DNA of 64,000 bases from JBBSOW01 sp038259365 (GCA_038259365.1 JBBSOW010000002.1:32523-96522); one strand, 5' to 3'. Counted from the first letter of the stretch, positions 35,821-44,909 are shown. A program made the numbers and translations. Notes: a model not told the origin generated them from the sequence alone.

Positions 35821-36388
35821 TGAAAGCCAATCAAGACCAGGAGGCCGCGATCCGCGTGCGGGGCCTGCAGAAGTCGTACAAGACGCTCGAGGTGCTGCGC
35901 GGGGTCGACTTCGACGTAGCGCCGGGAGGCATCTTCGCCCTGCTCGGCTCGAACGGGGCGGGCAAGACCACGGAGGTGCTCGACATCGCGATGAGCCTGA
36001 TCGGCGATCCGCCGATCCTCTTCTTGGACGAGCCGACGACCGGGCTCGACCCGACGGGCCGCCTGAGGGTGTGGGAGACCATCAAGGGACTCGCCGAGGG
36101 CGCACGACGGTGTTGCTCACGACCCAGCATCTCGACGAGGCCGAGCAACTCGCCGACAAGATTGCCATCCTCCACCAGGGCCGGATCATCGTCGACGGCA
36201 CCCTTGGTGAACTGAGGAGGGTGCTCCCGCCCGCCACGGTGGAATACGTCGAGAAGCGGCCGACCCTCGAGGACGTCTCCTTGGCCGGGCTCGACTTCTC
36301 CACCGAGCAGGTCCGCCAACGCACAGCACTGGCGACCAAGTACGACTTGTTTGGGCGTCATCATCGAATGATCCACGACCGGAGATAG
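35821..36388 (+). pseudogene. Decayed drug-efflux ABC ATPase (DrrA-like)
   Basis: The start is intact (AAIRVRGLQKSYKTLEVLRG, then the Walker A LLGSNGAGKTT). The sequence then jumps straight to DIAMSLIGDPPILFLDEPTT (Walker B), so about 100 codons including the Q-loop and the ABC signature are gone. One base is missing near 36100 (LAEG followed by a frame change). The other frame continues TTVLLTTQHLDEAEQLADKI, AILHQGRIIVDGTL and VEYVEKRPTLEDV to 36388. No permease follows, so the operon is dead. Confidence 0.9.
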
Positions 36389-36475
36389 ATTCATGACGTC
36401 ACCCAAATACCGGGCGTGGCTAAACGCGTTGCGTTCAGTCAGCGCGCGTGAGATCGGAGATCCGCCGAACGATGC

Positions 36476-37450
36476 TCAGCGGCGATCGAACAGGGAGGTG
36501 ACCGAACCGTCCTCGAAGACCTCGTGAATGGCGGCCGCAAGCAGCGGCGCGATGGAGAGGACGGTGAGCTTGCCGATGGGCTTGGTCTGATCGATCGGGA
36601 GGGTGTTGGTGACGATGACTTCCTCGAACGCGGAGTCGTTGAGGCGTTGGGCGGCGGGATCGGAGAGCACGGCGTGCGTGGCCGCTGCGATCACCTTCTT
36701 GGCGCCCCGGGCCATCAGCGCCTCCCCGGCCTGGCAGATCGTGCCGGCGGTGTCGATCATGTCGTCGACGAGCAGGCAAACCCGCCCTTCGACCTCCCCC
36801 ACGACCTCGTGGACGGCCACCTCGTTGGCGACGTCGGGGTCGCGTCGCTTGTGGATGATGGCCAGGCGCGAATTCAGCCGGTCGGTCCACATGTCGGCCA
36901 GCCGGACTCGCCCAGCGTCGGGTGAGACGACCGTCATCTCCGAGGTGTCGTAGGTCTCCTCGATGTAGTCCGAGAGCACGGGTAAGGCCCACAGGTGATC
37001 GACGGGACCGTCGAAGAAGCCCTGGATCTGGGCGGCGTGCAGATCGACCGACATCAGGCGGTCCGCTCCGGCGGTCTTGAACAGGTCCGCCACGAGCCGG
37101 GCCGAGATGGGCTCGCGGCCGGCGTGCTTCTTGTCCTGTCGGGCGTAGGGGTAGAACGGCGCGATCACCGTGATCCGCTTCGCGGACGCGCGCTTGAGGG
37201 CGTCGACCATGATCAGTTGCTCCATCAACCACTCGTTGACCGGGGCGGCGTGGCTTTGGATGACGAAGGCGTCCGATCCGCGCACCGACTCCTCGAAGCG
37301 CACGTAGATCTCGGAGTTGGCGTAGCTCACCGCGCGCATCGGGACGATGTCGACTTGCAGGAGATTGGCAATCTCGTCGGCCAACTCGGGGTAGGCCCTG
37401 CCGGAGAAAAGCATGATGTGCTTCTCGTTGGGCCGTTTGAAACCGGTCAC
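36476..37450 (-). CDS. prs: Ribose-phosphate pyrophosphokinase
   Basis: 324 aa. It makes PRPP from ribose 5-phosphate and ATP. Visible motifs include FSGRAYPELADEIANLL, RFEESVRGSDAFVIQSH, APFYPYARQDKKHAGREPIS (ATP-binding flexible loop), VSPDAGRVRLADMW and the PRPP-binding CLLVDDMIDTAGTICQAGE. It is followed upstream by glmU 24 bp away on the same strand. In relatives rplY normally follows closely; here the decayed ABC cassette intervenes. Confidence 0.97.
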   Translation of the reverse strand: MTGFKRPNEKHIMLFSGRAYPELADEIANLLQVDIVPMRAVSYANSEIYVRFEESVRGSDAFVIQSHAAPVNEWLMEQLIMVDALKRASAKRITVIAPFYPYARQDKKHAGREPISARLVADLFKTAGADRLMSVDLHAAQIQGFFDGPVDHLWALPVLSDYIEETYDTSEMTVVSPDAGRVRLADMWTDRLNSRLAIIHKRRDPDVANEVAVHEVVGEVEGRVCLLVDDMIDTAGTICQAGEALMARGAKKVIAAATHAVLSDPAAQRLNDSAFEEVIVTNTLPIDQTKPIGKLTVLSIAPLLAAAIHEVFEDGSVTSLFDRR

Positions 37451-37474
37451 GAACGCTCGCCTTCTAAGGGTTGG

Positions 37475-38998
37475 TTACTGCTGGTCCGACGTTGGTGGAG
37501 CCGGGCGCTCCTCGGCGGATCTTGCACCGGCCGCCTCGGCGGCGGCCGCCGTCTTGCTACCGGGCCGCTTGCGGGCCACCCACCCGTCGACGTTGCGCTG
37601 CCGTCCGCGAGCGACGGCGAGTTGGCCCGCCTCCACGTCCCCGGTGATCGCCGATCCGGCGGCCACGTAGGCGCCGTCAGCGACGTCGACGGGGGCGACG
37701 AGCACCGAATCGCTGCCGATGAAGCTGTGCGCGCCGACTCGTGCGGTGGCCTTGCTGAGGCCGTCGTAGTTGGCGAAGATGGTGCCGGCACCGATGTTGG
37801 CGCCCTCGCCGATGACGGCGTCTCCGGCGTAGGTCAGGTGCGGCACCTTGGCCCCGGCACCGATCCGGGCGTTCTTCGTCTCCACGAAGGCGCCGATCTT
37901 GCCCCCCTCTCCGAGCTGGGTCCCGGGCCGCAGGTAGGAGAACGGGCCGACGGTGGCGCCGGGCCCGATGACGGCCAGCGACACCTGGGAGCGGACGACG
38001 CTCGCTCCGGCCCCCACCTCGGAATCGGTCAGGGTCGTATCCGGGCCGATGGTGGCGCCCGCACCGATCGTGGTCGCCCCTTCGAGATGGGTGCCGGCGA
38101 GCAGCGTCACGTCCTCAGCCAGGCTGACCGAATCGTGGATCCAGGTACTGGCGGGATCCTGGATGCTCACGCCGTCGCCCATCCACTTCTCCAAGACGCG
38201 CCGGTTCATCTCGGCGTTCATCTCGCAGAGCTGGGTGCGATCGTTGACACCCTTGGTCTGCCACAGATCGGACACCTCCCACGCCCCGACCCTGCCGCCG
38301 TCCCGGCGGGCGACGCCCAGCACGTCGGTGAGGTAGTACTCCCCTTGGGCGTTGTCGTCGGTGATCTGACTCAGGCCCGAGCGCAGGGCGGCGGCGTCGA
38401 AGGCGTAGATGCCGGAGTTGATCTCGCAAATCGCGAGCTGGTCCTCGCTGGCGTCCTTGTGTTCGACGATCCCCGCCACCCCCGCCTCGTCGTCGCGGAT
38501 GATGCGTCCGTACCCGGTGGGGTCGGGCACGCGGGCGGTGAGGACCGTCACCGCATCGGATTGGCTGCGGTGGCTCGCCACCAGATCGGCCAGGGTCTCG
38601 TTGGTGAGCATGGGCACGTCGGCGTAGGTGACGACGATGTCCCCGGACAACTCGCCGAGATCGGCCAGTCCGCACATGACGGCGTGCCCGGTGCCGCGTT
38701 GTTCGGCCTGCACGACCGTGCGCACGTGGGGGGCGATGTCGCCCAGATGCTGCTCCACCTGCTCACGCTTGTTCCCGACGACGACGACGAGGTGCTCGGG
38801 TTCGAGTTCGGCGGCCGCGTCGATCGCGTAGCTGAGCATGGATCGCCCGGCGACCTCGTGCAGCAGCTTCGACCGGGAGGACTTCATTCGGGTGCCGCCA
38901 CCGGCGGCCAGGACGACCACAGCCGCCACCCTGTTTGGGGAGGACACCGGGGTCGAGGACGACGCGGGGAACGGGTTTGGCGCGGGGGTTTCGCTCAC
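37475..38998 (-). CDS. glmU: Bifunctional UDP-N-acetylglucosamine pyrophosphorylase / GlcN-1-P acetyltransferase
   Basis: 507 aa. The N-terminal nucleotidyltransferase has VVVLAAGGGTRMKSSRSKLL (residues 28-47) and ADVPMLTNETLADL. The C-terminal left-handed beta-helix has hexapeptide repeats (VSLAEDVTLLAGTHLEGATT, GPFSYLRPGTQLGEGGKIGA), then FVETKNARIG, GEGANIGAGTIFANYDG and HSFIGSDSVLVAP. A 27-residue low-complexity N-terminal extension and an Ala-rich tail are lineage additions. It supplies UDP-GlcNAc for peptidoglycan. It precedes prs in the same transcript. Confidence 0.97.
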   Translation of the reverse strand: MSETPAPNPFPASSSTPVSSPNRVAAVVVLAAGGGTRMKSSRSKLLHEVAGRSMLSYAIDAAAELEPEHLVVVVGNKREQVEQHLGDIAPHVRTVVQAEQRGTGHAVMCGLADLGELSGDIVVTYADVPMLTNETLADLVASHRSQSDAVTVLTARVPDPTGYGRIIRDDEAGVAGIVEHKDASEDQLAICEINSGIYAFDAAALRSGLSQITDDNAQGEYYLTDVLGVARRDGGRVGAWEVSDLWQTKGVNDRTQLCEMNAEMNRRVLEKWMGDGVSIQDPASTWIHDSVSLAEDVTLLAGTHLEGATTIGAGATIGPDTTLTDSEVGAGASVVRSQVSLAVIGPGATVGPFSYLRPGTQLGEGGKIGAFVETKNARIGAGAKVPHLTYAGDAVIGEGANIGAGTIFANYDGLSKATARVGAHSFIGSDSVLVAPVDVADGAYVAAGSAITGDVEAGQLAVARGRQRNVDGWVARKRPGSKTAAAAEAAGARSAEERPAPPTSDQQ

Positions 38999-39046
38999 GT
39001 GAGCCTCCTCGTGGTCGTACCAGGCCTTCGTGGAATACAGCTGACG

Positions 39047-39125
39047 CTCCCCGGGTAGGAGTCGAACCTACTTCGCTAATCCTGATTCAAAGTCAGGCGG
39101 GCCCTGCCGGAAGACCAACCGGGGA
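39047..39125 (-). tRNA. tRNA-Gln (anticodon UUG)
   Basis: On the minus strand the acceptor TCCCCGG pairs with CCGGGGA, the T-arm is GTAGG/CCTAC around TTCGACT, and the anticodon stem CCTGA/TCAGG encloses CTTTGAA, giving UUG. The discriminator is G, as in tRNA-Gln. CCA is not encoded. The variable region (ATTAGCGAA) is 9 nt and two bases separate the D and anticodon stems, giving 79 nt, slightly long for this class. A tRNA-Gln beside glmU is usual in actinobacteria. Confidence 0.85.
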
Positions 39126-39320
39126 TCGGATGGGTAACACCCGTCCGTGGTCGCTATGACCATCGCCAACCTTAGCCGGGACGAGGCGAGTCCGCACCCT
39201 CGCCCAACCGGGTCGCACGCCCGGAGCGTGCGCAGTTCTGGTTGGCTGCTGGTGGGCGGCGGGCGTCGAGTGTGCGCGCCCTTAGTGGAAAGTTCGCTTG
39301 CGGCAGACGAAACTAGGGCT

Positions 39321-40001
39321 ATGCCCGCCATTCCCGCCGAATCGCACCCGACGCCCAAGCACCGCTCCCGGGTACGGATGTCTGCGGCCGAGCGGCGCGA
39401 ACAGCTCATCGACGTCTCCCGCAAGCTTTTTGCCGACAAGGGCTTCGAGGGCAGCTCGGTGGAGGAGATCGCCGCCCGCGCCCAGGTGAGCAAGCCCATC
39501 GTCTACGAGCACTTCGGTGGGAAGGAGGGCATCTACGCCGTCGTGGTGGACCGCGAGGTGCAAATCCTGTTGGGCGCCATCCGCGGCGCGCTGGCCAACG
39601 CCGGGCGGAACCGGGAGACCATCGAGCACGCCACCTTGGCGCTGTTGGACTACATCGAATCGCATCCGGCGGGTTTTCGGATTCTCTCGCGCGATTCCCC
39701 CGTCGGCGGCAGCTCGACGTCGTTCGCCACCATCTTGTCCGATGTCACCTCCCAGGTGGAGGACCTGCTGGCCGGAGAGTTCAAGAAGCGCAACCTCGAC
39801 GCCAAGGACGCCCCGATGTACGCCCAGATGCTGGTCGGCATGATCGCGATGACCGGTCAGTGGTGGCTGGACGCCCGCCGACCCAAGAAGCCCGAGGTGG
39901 CGGCCCACCTGGTGAATCTGGCCTGGAACGGCCTGGCCAACCTGGAGTCGCATCCCACGCTGCACGTCGAACGCGGCGACGGTAAGCGGGACCACGGGTA
40001 G
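39321..40001 (+). CDS. TetR-family regulator adjacent to glmU
   Basis: 226 aa from the ATG at 39321; an upstream in-frame extension is not conserved. The helix-turn-helix reads REQLIDVSRKLFADKGFEGS followed by VEEIAARAQVSKPIVYEHFG (about residues 25-65). The ligand domain ends with a WWLDARRPKKPEVAAHLVNL helix. It corresponds in position to M. tuberculosis Rv1019. Target unknown; it may regulate itself or a neighbouring gene. Confidence 0.9.
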   Translation: MPAIPAESHPTPKHRSRVRMSAAERREQLIDVSRKLFADKGFEGSSVEEIAARAQVSKPIVYEHFGGKEGIYAVVVDREVQILLGAIRGALANAGRNRETIEHATLALLDYIESHPAGFRILSRDSPVGGSSTSFATILSDVTSQVEDLLAGEFKKRNLDAKDAPMYAQMLVGMIAMTGQWWLDARRPKKPEVAAHLVNLAWNGLANLESHPTLHVERGDGKRDHG

Positions 40002-40044
40002 CGGCGCCGCCGAGAAAAAAGTTAACCCTAATCCCTTGTCTTCC

Positions 40045-40075
40045 TTGACCCTGACACAGTGTCAGCCGCTGAACT
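40045..40075 (+). promoter_or_regulatory. MerR-type promoter with central palindromic operator
   Basis: TTGACC (40045-40050), a 19-bp spacer and TGAACT (40070-40075) form a promoter with the over-long spacing typical of MerR targets. The spacer contains the perfect palindrome CTGACAC-A-GTGTCAG (40051-40065). It ends 9 bp before the merR-like ATG, implying autoregulation by promoter twisting and a very short leader. Confidence 0.75.
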
Positions 40076-40084
40076 GAGTTCACC

Positions 40085-40885
40085 ATGTTGAGTATCGGAG
40101 AGTTCGCCCGCTACGCCGGGGTGTCGGTGCGGATGTTGCGCCACTACGACGCCCTCGGTCTGCTCACCCCGTCCACGACCGATCCCGTCACCGGTTATCG
40201 CTCCTACAGCTTCGAGCTGCTCGGCCGCGCCAACGCCGTGGTCGCGCTCAAGGGTTTGGGGTTCTCGCTGGCCGAGGTTGGCGAGATCGTGAACGACGCC
40301 GCCGACGCGCTGGCGCTGCGGCGCCTGCTGGAGCGTCGACGGACCGAACTGGCCGAGCAGATCGAAAACGATCGGACCCGGCTCCACGACGTCGAGCGAC
40401 GTCTCCAGCTACTCGACGCCACCACCCAAGTTGGGAGCATTGCCATGAATCTGGAATTCACCGAGAAGGAACTGCCCGCCCTGGAGCTGGCCCAACTCAC
40501 CGGCACGGCCAGCGAGCAGAGCGAGATCGGGCCCAAGATCGGCCCGATGTTCGAAGATCTCGTCTCGCGCATCGTCGAGGCCGGGGAACAACCGAGCCAG
40601 CCGGGCTACGCCTGGTACGTCGGCGACGGCGAGGGCATGCAGTTCGGGGCCGGCTTCGCCCGGCCGATCGCCCGAACCGAGACCGGGCGTCTCGAGGCGG
40701 CTCCGCGTGCCGTGACCACCGTCTACCACGGCGCGATGGATCGGATCGGGACCGCCTGGCAGGCCCTCGGCTCGCACGTCGCGAGCCTCGGCCTGGAGCC
40801 CGCCGGTCCCTGCCGCGAGATCTACCACGACGCCCAAGGCCCACAGGAGACCTGGGTGACCGAGCTGCAACAGCCGGTCCGCTAG
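40085..40885 (+). CDS. MerR-family regulator with GyrI-like effector domain
   Basis: 266 aa. The N-terminal MLSIGEFARYAGVSVRMLRH and LLTPSTTDPVTGYRSYSF (winged helix) are standard MerR, followed by a coiled-coil dimerisation helix to about residue 120. Residues 120-264 resemble the GyrI/BmrR small-molecule-binding domain (ITSR-type fold, YAWYVGDGEGMQFGAGFARP). BmrR-like activators respond to cationic drugs, but no efflux gene is adjacent. Autoregulation is inferred from the operator just upstream. Confidence 0.9.
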   Translation: MLSIGEFARYAGVSVRMLRHYDALGLLTPSTTDPVTGYRSYSFELLGRANAVVALKGLGFSLAEVGEIVNDAADALALRRLLERRRTELAEQIENDRTRLHDVERRLQLLDATTQVGSIAMNLEFTEKELPALELAQLTGTASEQSEIGPKIGPMFEDLVSRIVEAGEQPSQPGYAWYVGDGEGMQFGAGFARPIARTETGRLEAAPRAVTTVYHGAMDRIGTAWQALGSHVASLGLEPAGPCREIYHDAQGPQETWVTELQQPVR

Positions 40886-40897
40886 GGCCGCTCGAGG

Positions 40898-41386
40898 TCA
40901 GGCTTCGAGCGAAATCAAGAGCTTGCGCAGCGTCGTCGAGAGTCCTGCCACCTCGGCGGGTGAGAGCGAGTCCAACAGGGCACGTTCTCGCCGGAGCAGG
41001 GTTTCCAGGGCTCCGTCGACGGTGCGCTTGCCCAGTTCGGTGAGCTCGACGAGCACCCCCCGGCGATCGGCCGGATCGGGCGAGCGGTCCACCAGCCCGC
41101 GCGCTGCCAGGCGATCGACGCGGTTGGTCATCGTCCCGCTGGTCACCAGCGTCTCGCGCACCAACTGTCCTGGCGAGCGCCGGTAGGGCTGGCCCGCCCG
41201 GCGGAGCGCCGCGAGCACGTCGAACTCCCAGCTCACGATCCGATGCGTGGTGAAGGCGTCGCGTCGGATCCGATCCAGGTACACCGCCAACCGGGTCAGG
41301 CGGCTCATCACCTGCATCGGCGTGAGATCCAGGTCGGCGCGCTCGCTACGCCAGGCCATGATCAACCGATCCACTTCATCATCCAC
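40898..41386 (-). CDS. MarR-family transcriptional regulator
   Basis: 162 aa from a GTG at 41386; TAAACT about 10 nt upstream may be the -10 box of a leaderless transcript. The winged helix shows WEFDVLAALRRAGQPYRRSP, LVRETLVTSGTMTNRVDRLA and GLVDRSPDPADRRGVLVELT, the MarR signature. It ends 12 bp from the convergent merR-like gene. Ligand and targets are unknown. Confidence 0.9.
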   Translation of the reverse strand: MDDEVDRLIMAWRSERADLDLTPMQVMSRLTRLAVYLDRIRRDAFTTHRIVSWEFDVLAALRRAGQPYRRSPGQLVRETLVTSGTMTNRVDRLAARGLVDRSPDPADRRGVLVELTELGKRTVDGALETLLRRERALLDSLSPAEVAGLSTTLRKLLISLEA

Positions 41387-41468
41387 ACCGGCCAGTTTAG
41401 GTGCATCGAGACTCTCGACGTCGAGATGTTGGTGGCTCCGAGGCGAGCCGCCTACGAAACGTAGCCGA

Positions 41469-42392
41469 TCACGAAACCAGCTTGGCCCCACCCGCTGGTG
41501 CGCTGACCCGTTTGGCCCCCAGGATGCTCGGCTCGGAAGCCAGCCGCGTGCTCAGCTCGATGGCGTCGGCCTCCGACGCGGCCAGGAAGGCACACGTGGG
41601 GCCGGAGCCGGACACCATCGAGGCCAGCGCTCCATGCTCTCGGCCCAGCGCCAAGGTGTCGGTCAGCCCGGGTTGCAGATCGACCGCCGCCGCCGTCAGG
41701 TCGTTGCGCAGCTGATCGGCGACCCGCTGCGGGTCTCCCGCGCCCAAGGCGTCGAGCAGCTCGGTCGGCACGTCGAGCGAGCCGACCTCACCGATCTCGT
41801 CGAAACGCCGGAACACCGCGGCCGTGCTCAGACCTTCTCGGGCGAAGGCCAGGACCCAGTGGTAATGGCCCCGGGTAAGGATGGGCAGTAGGCGCTCCCC
41901 GCGGCCGGCTCCCAGCGCAGTGCCGCCGAGCAACGGGAAGGGCACATCGCTGCCCAACTCGGATCCGAGCTCGCGGAGCTCTTCGAGTTCCACGTCCAGA
42001 TCCCACAGGACCGAGCACGCCAACAGCGAGGCCGCGGCATCGGCGGAGCCTCCGGCCATGCCACCGGCGACGGGGATTGCCTTCAGCAGGTTGAGCGAGA
42101 CCCCCAACGGTTCGTTGGGAGCGTAGCGATCGGCCAGCAGTTTGGCCGCCCGTAGCGCCAGGTTGGTGTCGTCGCGGGGCACGCCTTCGCCGATCCCGTC
42201 CACCGCCAGCTCGAAGATGCCGGGCTTGGCCAGTTCGGCGGTCACCTTGTCGTACAGGGAAACCGTTTGGAAGACCGTCGTCAGCGGGTGGTAGCCGTCT
42301 GCACGCACAGCGCCGACGCCTAGGGCGATGTTGATCTTGGCGGGCACCCGCACGCGGATGTTCGCCTGCTCGGTTTGGGGCGCGGATGTCAC
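41469..42392 (-). CDS. ispE: 4-diphosphocytidyl-2-C-methyl-D-erythritol kinase
   Basis: 307 aa. The GHMP-kinase family is shown by VRVPAKINIALGVGAVRADG (residues 12-31) and the ATP loop IPVAGGMAGGSADAAASLLA (about 103-122). GDGIGEG-type loops and ASMVSGSGPTCAFL at the C-terminus complete the fold. It performs the fourth step of the MEP isoprenoid pathway. It lies downstream of rsmA on the same strand, the standard order. Confidence 0.97.
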   Translation of the reverse strand: MTSAPQTEQANIRVRVPAKINIALGVGAVRADGYHPLTTVFQTVSLYDKVTAELAKPGIFELAVDGIGEGVPRDDTNLALRAAKLLADRYAPNEPLGVSLNLLKAIPVAGGMAGGSADAAASLLACSVLWDLDVELEELRELGSELGSDVPFPLLGGTALGAGRGERLLPILTRGHYHWVLAFAREGLSTAAVFRRFDEIGEVGSLDVPTELLDALGAGDPQRVADQLRNDLTAAAVDLQPGLTDTLALGREHGALASMVSGSGPTCAFLAASEADAIELSTRLASEPSILGAKRVSAPAGGAKLVS

Positions 42393-42441
42393 CCCTTGAG
42401 GCTAGTGCCACCCCGAACTTGCCTTGGCCGACCCCTCGGGT

Positions 42442-43341
42442 TCACCGGTCCGCGCGGGGAACCGGCCCTCGTGCCGAAGCCTTGGCCACTTCCTCGGCGA
42501 TCCGGGCAAACTCCTCGACGCCCAACGTCTCACCGCGCATCTGCGGGTCCACGTCGGCGCGCTCCAGCAGCGCGCTGGCCGCCGAGGACGAGCCGCACAA
42601 CGGGGCCAGCGCGGACCGCAGCATCTTGCGTCGCTGCGCGAAGGCCGCGTCGATGACCGAGAACACCAGCTGGCGGCTAGCGGTGGTTTGGATGGGGGCG
42701 GTGCGGGTCATGGCCACCAGCCCCGAATCGACGTTGGGGGCCGGCCAGAACACCGAGGGTGTCACGCTGCCGACTCGGGTGGCGCGGCAGTACCAGGCCA
42801 TCTTCACCGAGGGCACGCCATAGATCTTCGAGCCCGGCAACGCGACGAGACGATCGGCCACCTCGGACTGCACCATCACGAGGCCGCGCTGGAGAGTCGC
42901 GAAGGTGGCCAGGAGATGCAGCAAGACCGGCACCGAGACGTTGTACGGCAGGTTGGCCACCACCATGGTGGGTTGCGGATCGGGCAGTTCGCGCACGCGC
43001 AGCGCGTCCTCGCACAGGACGCGCAGCCGCTCGGCCCGTCCGGGCAGCCGCTCGGCAACGGTGGCGGGCAGGCGCCCGGCGAGCGTCGCATCGATCTCGA
43101 CGGTGGTCACCCGCTCGGCCACCTCGAGCAACCCGAGGGTCAGTGAGCCCAGGCCGGAGCCGATCTCGAGGACCGAGTCACTTTGTGCAACACCGGCGAG
43201 GTTGACGATGCGCCGCACCGTGTTGGCGTCGATGACAAAGTTCTGTCCGCGCTGTTTTGTCGGGCGTAACCCGATCTCGGCCGCGATGGCCCGGACCGTT
43301 GTCGGGTCCAACAATCCTCGACCCGTTGGAGTCGATGCCAT
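42442..43341 (-). CDS. rsmA: 16S rRNA dimethyladenosine transferase
   Basis: 299 aa from the ATG at 43341; upstream in-frame sequence is not conserved. RPTKQRGQNFVIDANTVRRI (residues 25-44), VLEIGSGLGSLTLGLLEVAE (SAM motif I) and VVANLPYNVSVPVLLHLL (catalytic NLPYN) identify KsgA/RsmA, which dimethylates two adjacent adenosines of helix 45. Upstream of ispE in the same transcript. Confidence 0.97.
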   Translation of the reverse strand: MASTPTGRGLLDPTTVRAIAAEIGLRPTKQRGQNFVIDANTVRRIVNLAGVAQSDSVLEIGSGLGSLTLGLLEVAERVTTVEIDATLAGRLPATVAERLPGRAERLRVLCEDALRVRELPDPQPTMVVANLPYNVSVPVLLHLLATFATLQRGLVMVQSEVADRLVALPGSKIYGVPSVKMAWYCRATRVGSVTPSVFWPAPNVDSGLVAMTRTAPIQTTASRQLVFSVIDAAFAQRRKMLRSALAPLCGSSSAASALLERADVDPQMRGETLGVEEFARIAEEVAKASARGPVPRADR

Positions 43342-43387
43342 CGAACCCCCGTCCGCGGTCAGTCGACCGCATGGCGGCACCGCCGCG

Positions 43388-44194
43388 TCACCCATTGGCA
43401 TGGCGACGCTGCCGCGCCAGCCGCAGCATTTCGCGAGCCACCATCGGCCCGGCATTCTGGTTCTGCCCCGTCACCAGATTCCCGTCGACGACCCAATGGT
43501 TGGCGAGCACGTCGCGAAAACGGCTGCGCGAGCTGAAGTCGGCGCCCTTTCTCCGCAGTTCGGTCTCGGGGTGCTGCGGGGTCTCGGCGACGCCCAGCTC
43601 CTTGACCTGACGATCGCTCACCGCGGTCACGTGGCGACCCTCGACCAGCGGCCTGCCGTCGGTCCCGGTGGCGTTGATCAGCCCCAACGGGCCGTGACAG
43701 ACCCCGCCGATGACCTTGTCCGCCGCGTTGGCCCGGGTGATCTTCTCGGCCAGGGCCTCAGAGAAGCCGAGATCGAAGGCCGCCCCCCAGCCGCCGGCGA
43801 GGTAGACGATGTCGTACTGCTCGACGTCGACCTCGGCAATGTTCATCGAGTTCTCCACCTTGGCCAGGAGTTCCTCGTCGGAGAGGAAGCGATCGTCGGC
43901 CTCGGTCCGCACGACCGGATTGACCGAGAGCGGATCGACCGGAATCACCCCGCCCTTCGGGCTGGCGACGTCGACGTTCATCCCGGCGTCCAAGAAGGCG
44001 TAGTAGGCGGCGGTGAGTTCGCTGGCGAATACCCCCGTCGCCTTGCCGACCTCGAGCACCCCGCGGTTGGTGGCGATGACGAGCGCCTTGCCCCCGGGCA
44101 GATCGCACCCCTGCATCGAGGGGCCATCGGGGTGCAGGCCGAAGCGCTGCACAGCCTTGCGGACCAGTAACACGGGCAGGGCGACTCGGCTCAT
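43388..44194 (-). CDS. DJ-1/PfpI-family protein (Hsp31-like)
   Basis: 268 aa from the ATG at 44194, selected by GAGGAA 7 nt upstream. GKALVIATNRGVLEVGKATG and GVFASELTAAYYAFLDAGMN resemble the class I glutamine-amidotransferase-like fold. KVIGGVCHGPLGLINATGTD carries the nucleophile-elbow Cys and following His. The Glu in FASELTAAYY corresponds to the DJ-1/Hsp31 catalytic Glu. Members act as glyoxalase III or chaperones. Separate from rsmA by 46 bp on the same strand. Confidence 0.88.
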   Translation of the reverse strand: MSRVALPVLLVRKAVQRFGLHPDGPSMQGCDLPGGKALVIATNRGVLEVGKATGVFASELTAAYYAFLDAGMNVDVASPKGGVIPVDPLSVNPVVRTEADDRFLSDEELLAKVENSMNIAEVDVEQYDIVYLAGGWGAAFDLGFSEALAEKITRANAADKVIGGVCHGPLGLINATGTDGRPLVEGRHVTAVSDRQVKELGVAETPQHPETELRRKGADFSSRSRFRDVLANHWVVDGNLVTGQNQNAGPMVAREMLRLARQRRHANG

Positions 44195-44242
44195 CGGCAA
44201 CTTCCTCTCGATCTGTGTGTTCGACGTCTCGTGGTGCGGACT

Positions 44243-44896
44243 CTACTGCGGTCGGCCCTTGTCGTTCAGTTTTCCACTCCCGAGCGGTTCGCGCTCGGCT
44301 TCTGCCGACCAGGCGCCACGATGGACCCGTGCCCAGCCGCGCTTGGGCCGCCGCGCCGATCCGCCGGCGCCCGAGCCCGCCTCGCTGGGCTGACCGAGCG
44401 CGATGACGCCGACCGAGGATTGCGTCGACGGCACCCCGAAGCCGTCGGCCAGCGCGTGCTGGCGCTCGGGAGGAACGCCGAAGAAGCAGCCCGCCAGGCC
44501 CTCATCCACGGCGGCCAGCAGCATCTGCTCCACGCACATGCCGGCGTCCACCCACCAGTAGGGGGCGGAGAACGCCTCGCCGTTACCTCGCTTGTCGGCC
44601 TCCGCGTAGCGGCGTCGGTAGGTGGCCTCGCTGGTCCAGACCAGGATGAGCACCGGGGCCGACCTCAGGCCGCGCAGCCATTCACTCGGGGAGGTAGCGG
44701 GATCGCTGGTCAGGCGCCAGAAGACGTCAACGTCAGTGCCCTGGAGGAGGAGCAGTTCGACGCCTTGGGTGTGGCCCGCCGAGGGGGCCGCGAGCCCGCA
44801 CTCGATGATCTTCTCCAGCTGTACCGGACGGACGTCGCAATCGTGCTCGAAGCGACGGATCATCCGGCGACGCGAGACGGCTTGAGAAAACTCCAT
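44243..44896 (-). CDS. Nitroreductase-family protein
   Basis: 217 aa from the ATG at 44896. FSQAVSRRRMIRRFEHD (FMN-binding Arg cluster), GLAAPSAGHTQGVELLLLQG and WWVDAGMCVEQMLLAAVDEG, then GLAGCFFGVPPERQHALADG, follow the nitroreductase fold. The C-terminus is basic. FMN-dependent reduction of quinones or nitro compounds is the family activity; substrate unknown. It begins 13 bp after tatD, with a 10-bp direct repeat across the junction. Confidence 0.85.
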   Translation of the reverse strand: MEFSQAVSRRRMIRRFEHDCDVRPVQLEKIIECGLAAPSAGHTQGVELLLLQGTDVDVFWRLTSDPATSPSEWLRGLRSAPVLILVWTSEATYRRRYAEADKRGNGEAFSAPYWWVDAGMCVEQMLLAAVDEGLAGCFFGVPPERQHALADGFGVPSTQSSVGVIALGQPSEAGSGAGGSARRPKRGWARVHRGAWSAEAEREPLGSGKLNDKGRPQ

Positions 44897-44909
44897 CAGC
44901 CGGACTCCA

